Assembly (NCBI RefSeq): GCF_040801915.1
Contig: NZ_JBFMIA010000011.1
Coordinates: 35,331-99,330 of the forward strand
DNA: 64,000 bases
Direction of reading: 5' to 3'
Source of the DNA: Jeotgalibacillus marinus
Lineage (GTDB): Bacteria; Bacillota; Bacilli; Bacillales; Jeotgalibacillaceae
Part shown: positions 59,585 through 64,000 of the stretch, in pieces
Layout: every line of letters begins with the position of its first letter
Numbering within the stretch: position 1 is the first letter of the stretch
Program-made: the position numbers and the translations under genes
The notes under the pieces: model-generated
Databases searched by the model: none
Told to the model about the DNA's origin: nothing
The model's input: only the letters and a program-made list of their open reading frames with translations

Positions 59585-61372
59585 ATGATGTCAAAGACTT
59601 CATTACACGAACAAAAAATTTCCATCATGTCTAGTTTTCCAGGTAGTAAAAAAGTATATGTAAAAGGTTCGAGATCTGACATTAACGTACCAATGCGTGA
59701 AATTGAGTTAAGCCCGACAACTGGTACTTTTGGCGAAGAGGAAAACCTTCCGGTACGCGTTTATGATACAAGCGGTCCTTATACGGATCTAAATTATTCA
59801 GTTGATATTACAAAAGGTCTTCCTGCCATTCGAAGCCCATGGATTCATGAACGAGCAGATGTCGAGGAATATGAAGCTCGAGAAATAAAGCCTGAAGATA
59901 ATGGTTATAAAGATGAAAATGATCCACGTGCACATCATAATATATTTCCTGGTTTAAAGCGCAAACCATTACGTGCAAAAAAAGGGGAAAATGTTACACA
60001 GCTTCATTATGCACGTAAGGGGATTATCACTCCTGAAATGGAATTTATCGCTTTAAGGGAAAATATGAAACCTGAATTTGTGCGTGATGAAGTTGCAAAA
60101 GGTCGGGCGATTATTCCTAATAACATCAATCATCCAGAGTCAGAGCCTATGATTATAGGACGTAATTTCCATGTTAAAATTAATGCCAATATTGGCAACT
60201 CTGCTGTTTCATCTTCCATCGAAGAAGAGGTTGAAAAAATGACATGGGCGACACGTTGGGGTACTGATAATATTATGGACCTATCAACAGGTAAAAGCAT
60301 TCATACAACACGGGAATGGATTATTCGAAACTCACCTGTACCTGTCGGCACCGTCCCCATTTATCAAGCACTTGAAAAAGTAAATGGTGTTGCTGAAGAT
60401 CTGACATGGGAGGTCTACCGTGATACTTTGATTGAACAAGCAGAGCAAGGTGTTGATTACTTCACGATTCATGCGGGTGTTCTTTTGCGATATGTTCCTT
60501 TAACAGCAAAACGTTTAACAGGCATTGTATCCCGTGGAGGATCTATTATGGCACAATGGTGCCTACACCACCATAAAGAAAGCTTTTTATATACTCACTT
60601 TGAAGATATCTGCGAAATAATGAAATCTTATGATGTTTCATTTTCTTTAGGAGATGGTTTACGGCCTGGATCTATTGCAGATGCGAATGATGAAGCACAG
60701 TTTGCAGAATTAGAGACTCTTGGAGAGCTAACAAAAATTGCTTGGGAGCATGATGTACAAGTGATGGTTGAAGGACCAGGGCACGTACCAATGCACCTAA
60801 TTAAAGAAAATATGGATAAGCAATTAGAAGTGTGTAAGGAAGCACCATTCTACACACTTGGACCCCTTACGACTGATATAGCTCCTGGTTATGATCACAT
60901 TACATCTGCTATTGGAGCTGCAATGATTGGTTGGTATGGTACGGCTATGCTTTGTTATGTAACCCCAAAAGAGCATTTAGGTCTACCAAATAGAGATGAT
61001 GTTCGTGAAGGGGTTATTACTTATAAAATTGCCGCTCATGCTGCTGATTTGGCAAAAGGACATCCAGGTTCTCAAAAAAGAGATGATGCCCTTTCAAAAG
61101 CTCGTTTTGAATTCCGTTGGAAAGATCAGTTTAATTTATCTTTAGATCCTGAACGTGCAATAGAATATCATGATGAAACTTTGCCTGCGGAAGGTGCAAA
61201 AACAGCACATTTCTGTTCAATGTGTGGACCGAATTTTTGTAGCATGAGAATCTCTCAAGATATTCGTAATTATGCGAAAGAAAATAATCTTGATACGAAG
61301 GAAGCTATTGAAAAAGGTATGAGAGAAAAGGCTCAGGAGTTTAAGAAATCTGGGGGGAACATATATCAGTAA
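59585..61372 (+). CDS. thiC: Phosphomethylpyrimidine synthase ThiC
   Basis: 595 residues from ATG 59585 (a second ATG at 59588 is equally possible), with AAAGGAG upstream; the longer frame from 59495 runs into the riboswitch terminator. The radical-SAM 4Fe-4S cluster motif, CSMCGPNFCSM (C-x2-C-x4-C), is near the C-terminus as in all ThiC. IMAQWCLHHHKESFLYTHFE, LGDGLRPGSIADANDEAQ and VEGPGHVPMH are catalytic-barrel signatures. Converts aminoimidazole ribotide to the thiamine pyrimidine. Controlled by the TPP riboswitch. No other thi gene is adjacent. Confidence 0.97.
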   Translation: MMSKTSLHEQKISIMSSFPGSKKVYVKGSRSDINVPMREIELSPTTGTFGEEENLPVRVYDTSGPYTDLNYSVDITKGLPAIRSPWIHERADVEEYEAREIKPEDNGYKDENDPRAHHNIFPGLKRKPLRAKKGENVTQLHYARKGIITPEMEFIALRENMKPEFVRDEVAKGRAIIPNNINHPESEPMIIGRNFHVKINANIGNSAVSSSIEEEVEKMTWATRWGTDNIMDLSTGKSIHTTREWIIRNSPVPVGTVPIYQALEKVNGVAEDLTWEVYRDTLIEQAEQGVDYFTIHAGVLLRYVPLTAKRLTGIVSRGGSIMAQWCLHHHKESFLYTHFEDICEIMKSYDVSFSLGDGLRPGSIADANDEAQFAELETLGELTKIAWEHDVQVMVEGPGHVPMHLIKENMDKQLEVCKEAPFYTLGPLTTDIAPGYDHITSAIGAAMIGWYGTAMLCYVTPKEHLGLPNRDDVREGVITYKIAAHAADLAKGHPGSQKRDDALSKARFEFRWKDQFNLSLDPERAIEYHDETLPAEGAKTAHFCSMCGPNFCSMRISQDIRNYAKENNLDTKEAIEKGMREKAQEFKKSGGNIYQ

Positions 61373-61393
61373 TTTTCTTAGGAGGTTATGCGG

Positions 61394-61561
61394 ATGAATG
61401 TCCAAAAAATTGAAGAAGAAATTACTCGAATGAAAACGAACCTTTCTTTTTTGGAAAAGAGTTTAGAAGAGATCCAACGAAATTGTGATCATCATTTTAA
61501 AGGCGATCAATATTATGAAAAATGTTTAAAGTGTAACAAAGTAAAAATATTATATTATTAG
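61394..61561 (+). CDS. 55-residue coiled-coil and Cys-pair protein
   Basis: A short gene 21 bp after thiC with GGAGG at 61381-61385 and ATG 61394 at the right distance (ATG 61388 is too close). MNVQKIEEEITRMKTNLSFL and EKSLEEIQRN form a helical, coiled-coil-like half; CDHHFKGDQYYEKCLKCNKV provides one Cys, two His and two Cys (C-L-K-C), enough for a zinc site. I recognise no named family, though similar tiny proteins are annotated in bacilli. Cotranscription with thiC under the TPP riboswitch seems likely; a terminator follows. Confidence 0.7.
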   Translation: MNVQKIEEEITRMKTNLSFLEKSLEEIQRNCDHHFKGDQYYEKCLKCNKVKILYY

Positions 61562-61588
61562 AGCAAAAAATCTATCAAAAAGGTAGCC

Positions 61589-61634
61589 AAATAACCTTAC
61601 CTCTTAATAATTGTGGTAAGGTTATTTAATTTTT
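61589..61634 (+). terminator. Terminator of the thiC operon
   Basis: AAATAACCTTACC pairs with GGTAAGGTTATTT across a 13-nt loop, then AATTTTT. Confidence 0.85.
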
Positions 61635-61743
61635 CTGTAATTCCCCATAGAAAATTATTTGCTATGATCTCTCAAAAAAACCTTCTTTATCTTTATTATT
61701 GAAATATTTTGTTAATTTTCCAAAAGATTGCGAAAAAATAAAC

Positions 61744-61785
61744 AAAACCCCTCTACCATTCAGTTGGCGAAGGGGTTGTTTTTTG
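61744..61785 (+). terminator. Second hairpin terminator before the membrane gene pair
   Basis: AACCCCT pairs with AGGGGTT across an 18-nt loop, then GTTTTTT. The upstream partner is unclear; 61635-61743 holds no gene. Confidence 0.65.
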
Positions 61786-61858
61786 CATCAAGAACATATA
61801 AAGAGGTCTTCATCATAAAGTAGGAGTGAACAAAAAATAAAAACAAGAGGTGAAAAAC

Positions 61859-62113
61859 ATGACTCTTCCAGAAGAAAAAGACTGTTGTGCATGTATCGGA
61901 GTAGGCAAGGCACTTTGTTGCTTGGCACTATCGAACGCCATCATCATCTCCATAGCCTTGATCGTGATAGGTTTCGGTGAAATATGGTCGACCGTCGTTG
62001 TCGTCTCTGCGATTATCGTCCTGATTATCGGGATCATTTTTGCGGTGATTACCCTCTTTCTTATTGCGAAGTTTGTCTTCCACTGTTTGAAAGATAAAAA
62101 GCATCACTACTGA
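61859..62113 (+). CDS. Cys-rich two-helix membrane protein
   Basis: 84 residues from ATG 61859 with AGAGGTG 6 nt upstream (an in-frame GTG at 61850 overlaps that site). The N-terminus MTLPEEKDCCACIGVGKALCC contains five cysteines in two pairs plus one; two long hydrophobic helices follow (about 22-42 and 45-72) and a basic tail KDKKHHY. Not recognised. It is followed 36 bp later by the beta-helix protein in the same orientation, suggesting that they act together at the membrane. The CC pairs could be palmitoylation-like anchors, a metal site or disulfides. Confidence 0.65.
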   Translation: MTLPEEKDCCACIGVGKALCCLALSNAIIISIALIVIGFGEIWSTVVVVSAIIVLIIGIIFAVITLFLIAKFVFHCLKDKKHHY

Positions 62114-62149
62114 AACAACGTTTAGAAAGAAGTGTATGGAGGTGAGGGA

Positions 62150-62995
62150 TTGAAAAATGATAACTTATTACTGAAGGCTATTCTATTTGTTAATGTTTTG
62201 AGACTGATTTTTTCAAGTGTTATCGCCTTAGTTATCATCATCGGGTTAGGGGTCTTTTTCTTTAACGAAAAAACACTCGTGGTGCCGGATGAATTTCCTA
62301 CGATTCAGGATGCAGTCGATGCAGCCGTTCCAGGAGATACCATATTAGTAAAAGCGTCTGGTGGGCCTTATGAGGAAAGCGTCTTAATTACTACAGAAGA
62401 TATTAATCTGATTGGGATAGGGAAAGAGAAGCCTGTAATAGATGGAGATACTGTGGTGGGGGGAGGCAATGGGATAACGATTGATAACACTTCCGGTGTG
62501 CTGGTGAAGAATTTTATTGTTCAAAACTTTGATTCTGTCAGAGGTATTTTCTTAGACAGTTCAAATAACAACATGATTAAAGAGAATATCGTTAATAATA
62601 ATGAGCTGGGTATTCGATTATCTGATTCAAATAGCAACATGATTAAAGGCAATACCGCTAATGATAATAGCGGCTTTGATGGGATTTTCTTAAGCGGTTC
62701 AGATAACAACATGATTAAAGGGAATAACTTTAATGGGAATAATCGTTTTGGTATTTTCTTAAACTTTGGGACTAGTTCATCTAGCAACCTAATTAAAGGC
62801 AATACCGCTAATAATAATGGGAATGATGGTATTTTCTTAGATGCTGCTGCTAACAACAATAATGTGTTCTTTAATCGTGCGTTCGGTAATGGTAATGGGA
62901 TGACTACTTTCGATATCAACGATCAAGATGCCAACAATTTCAAAGGGAATAAATGTGGAACATCGTTTGGTGCTAATGTGGACTGTGGGAATTAA
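62150..62995 (+). CDS. Membrane-anchored NosD-like parallel beta-helix protein
   Basis: 281 residues from TTG 62150, with GGAGGTGAGG just upstream; the frame opens at 62132. One N-terminal membrane helix (about 12-38) leads to an outside domain starting VVPDEFPTIQDAVDAAVPGD, the typical entry of NosD/pectate-lyase-like right-handed beta helices. From about residue 105 irregular repeats of 22-27 residues follow, each with a GIFL or GIRL strand and an N-x-MIKGN turn. The repeats are also visible in DNA (near 62570, 62636, 62708, 62787). Such proteins bind or process carbohydrates or act as surface scaffolds; no catalytic residues are evident. Confidence 0.8.
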   Translation: MKNDNLLLKAILFVNVLRLIFSSVIALVIIIGLGVFFFNEKTLVVPDEFPTIQDAVDAAVPGDTILVKASGGPYEESVLITTEDINLIGIGKEKPVIDGDTVVGGGNGITIDNTSGVLVKNFIVQNFDSVRGIFLDSSNNNMIKENIVNNNELGIRLSDSNSNMIKGNTANDNSGFDGIFLSGSDNNMIKGNNFNGNNRFGIFLNFGTSSSSNLIKGNTANNNGNDGIFLDAAANNNNVFFNRAFGNGNGMTTFDINDQDANNFKGNKCGTSFGANVDCGN

Positions 62996-63018
62996 GAGCC
63001 GAATGCGGCTCTTTTTCT
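62994..63018 (+). terminator. Terminator of the beta-helix gene
   Basis: AAGAGCCG, loop AATG, CGGCTCTT, then TTTCT; begins at the stop codon. Confidence 0.85.
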
Positions 63019-63082
63019 GTAAAAGCGAAGTCGATTGCTTTGATCTATGAACAAGTATTAATAAGAATTACATATATTATAT

Positions 63083-63934
63083 GGTTCTGGTGCAAAAACT
63101 TCAAAAACGCTGCAAGTAAGCTCTAAATCTTGGACATACTGATACTATTATTCTAAAAAGGGTGCGTGATCAGTATGGAAAATCAACATTTGTTCAAGTG
63201 GAAGCACTATCAACCTGAAATGATTTTATTAACGGTTAGATGGTACCTACGGTACAACTTAAGTTTTCGTAACCTAGTGGAAATGATGGAAGAACGAGGT
63301 TTGTCTATCGCACACACCACCATTATGCGCTGGGTCCATCAATATGGTCCTGAATTAGATGAAAGAGTACGACGTCACTTAAAACAACCAATGACTCTTG
63401 GAGAGTGGATCAAACATATGTGAAAGTAAAAGGTCAATGGATGTATCTCTATCGAGCAGTGGATTCAGAAGGGAATACGATTGATTTTTACCTAAGTGAA
63501 TCAAAAGATAAAGAAGCAGCCAAGCGCTTTTTCAAGAAAGCCTTGGCTGCTTCTCATAATCGTACCCCTCGTGTGATTACAGTAGACAAGAATCCAGCCT
63601 ATCCTGTAGCCATTCAAGAATTAAAAGACGAGGAAAGTTTGCCTGAAGACATACCAATTAGACAAGTGAAATATCTCAATAATATCGTGGAACAGGATTA
63701 TTAAAAAACGAGTACGTTATATGTTGGGATTCAAGTCGTTTGAAACAGACACCTCTATATTAAGCGGCGTAGAGGCTTTGCATATGGTGAAAAAAAGACA
63801 ACATCACCGACAGGTGGAGTCTGTCCGAAATGAAGTTAAATTCATACATCAATTGTTTGGAATTGCATCATAAATGGTCAATAGAACTAAAATAGTAGCC
63901 TATGTCTCTATCAAAATGTGTTTGCACCAAAACC
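63083..63934 (+). mobile_element. IS6-family insertion sequence, inactive
   Basis: Left end GGTTCTGGTGCAAAAACTTC (63083) and right end TTTGCACCAAAACC (63921-63934) are inverted repeats of the IS6/IS26/IS257 type; length 852 bp fits. The flanking 8 bp (TATTATAT and CTTAATAG) do not match, so no target duplication remains. The transposase gene is frameshifted. The remaining 63935-64000 holds no recognised feature. Confidence 0.88.
63175..63873 (+). pseudogene. IS6-family DDE transposase, frameshifted
   Basis: Starting at ATG 63175 the frame reads HYQPEMILLTVRWYLRYNLS and HTTIMRWVHQYGPELDERVR, then runs off into GEWIKHM and stops at 63423. A one-base shift restores the frame: VDQTYVKVKGQWMYLYRAVD (first catalytic Asp), VITVDKNPAYP (second Asp) and YLNNIVEQD (Glu). 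A small deletion in the usual EQDHRFIKKR segment then puts a stop after EQDY (63704), and the rest, KRVRYMLGFKSFETDTSILS to FIHQLFGIAS, is in another frame. Two lesions make it inactive. Confidence 0.9.
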
Positions 63935-64000
63935 CTTAATAGTTGTTAACGTAAATATTATTAGTACAGATTAGTTTGGCCCCACACACCATGTGTTAGG

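Noticed and set aside
62521..62919. 132-codon minus-strand frame opposite the beta-helix gene
   Set aside because: Shadow of the Asn/Gly-rich repeats, giving Leu/Pro-rich low complexity; no start signal.

Overview
The window reads as a chromosomal segment of a low-GC, Gram-positive Bacillaceae bacterium. The block aconitase, YneP, YneQ, YneR, PlsY, YneT, ParE, ParC, AlsT-type symporter follows the Bacillus subtilis order as I remember it. Start sites carry strong GGAGG-type ribosome binding sites, many genes start at GTG or TTG, and the regulation is Bacillus-like (Fur boxes, a CcpC-type dyad, M-box and TPP riboswitches). Several compatible-solute genes (an OpuD-type carrier, an OpuC-like ABC importer, a ProI-ProB-ProA cluster), an NhaC-family carrier and very acidic surface proteins suggest a salt- or alkali-adapted species; that is inference.

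Region 1 (1-3.1 kb): a clipped gene end, an acidic membrane-anchored protein, the BCCT carrier OpuD and a small membrane protein. Region 2 (3.4-17.1 kb) is a self-contained siderophore island. A Fur-controlled operon has two IucA/IucC-type (NIS) synthetases, an MFS exporter and an SbnH-like PLP decarboxylase. Facing it are a FhuF-like reductase, a FecE-type ATPase, two FecCD permeases and, divergently, a lipoprotein binding protein, with two more Fur boxes. Between the convergent halves a segment of about 2 kb carrying a VanY-like D,D-carboxypeptidase seems to have inserted into the operon's terminator hairpin: a 13-bp piece of that hairpin recurs at its far end, and phased 20-bp repeats lie at its margins.

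Region 3 (17.3-22.8 kb): a zinc-ribbon protein, then a LysR regulator divergent from a D-cysteine desulfhydrase-like enzyme, an NhaC-family carrier, a TauE/SafE permease and RidA, apparently one sulfur or D-amino-acid catabolic unit. Region 4 (22.8-26.0 kb) is the most striking part. It holds an AimR-type (arbitrium) peptide receptor with an overlapping 44-residue AimP-like pro-peptide, a second identical pro-peptide gene in a 193-bp tandem repeat, a decayed third copy, and a degraded second module whose receptor end is fused to the pheromone end. No phage genes are visible around it.

Region 5 (26.1-33.1 kb): an SF1 helicase, an amidase, a possible 28-codon mini-gene, a lipoprotein, a BcrC-like phosphatase and an M-box riboswitch with no gene after it. 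Region 6 (33.4-51.6 kb) is the conserved citB-to-alsT backbone, interrupted by a purine permease and the OpuC-like operon. Region 7 (51.7-59 kb): a GDSL hydrolase, YkqA, proline biosynthesis and a flavin disulfide oxidoreductase. Region 8 (59-64 kb): TPP-riboswitch-controlled thiC with a small Cys-rich follower, a membrane protein paired with a NosD-like beta-helix protein, and a frameshifted IS6-family element with two deleted relatives elsewhere in the window.

All calls rest on reading the sequence and on remembered family features; no database search was run.
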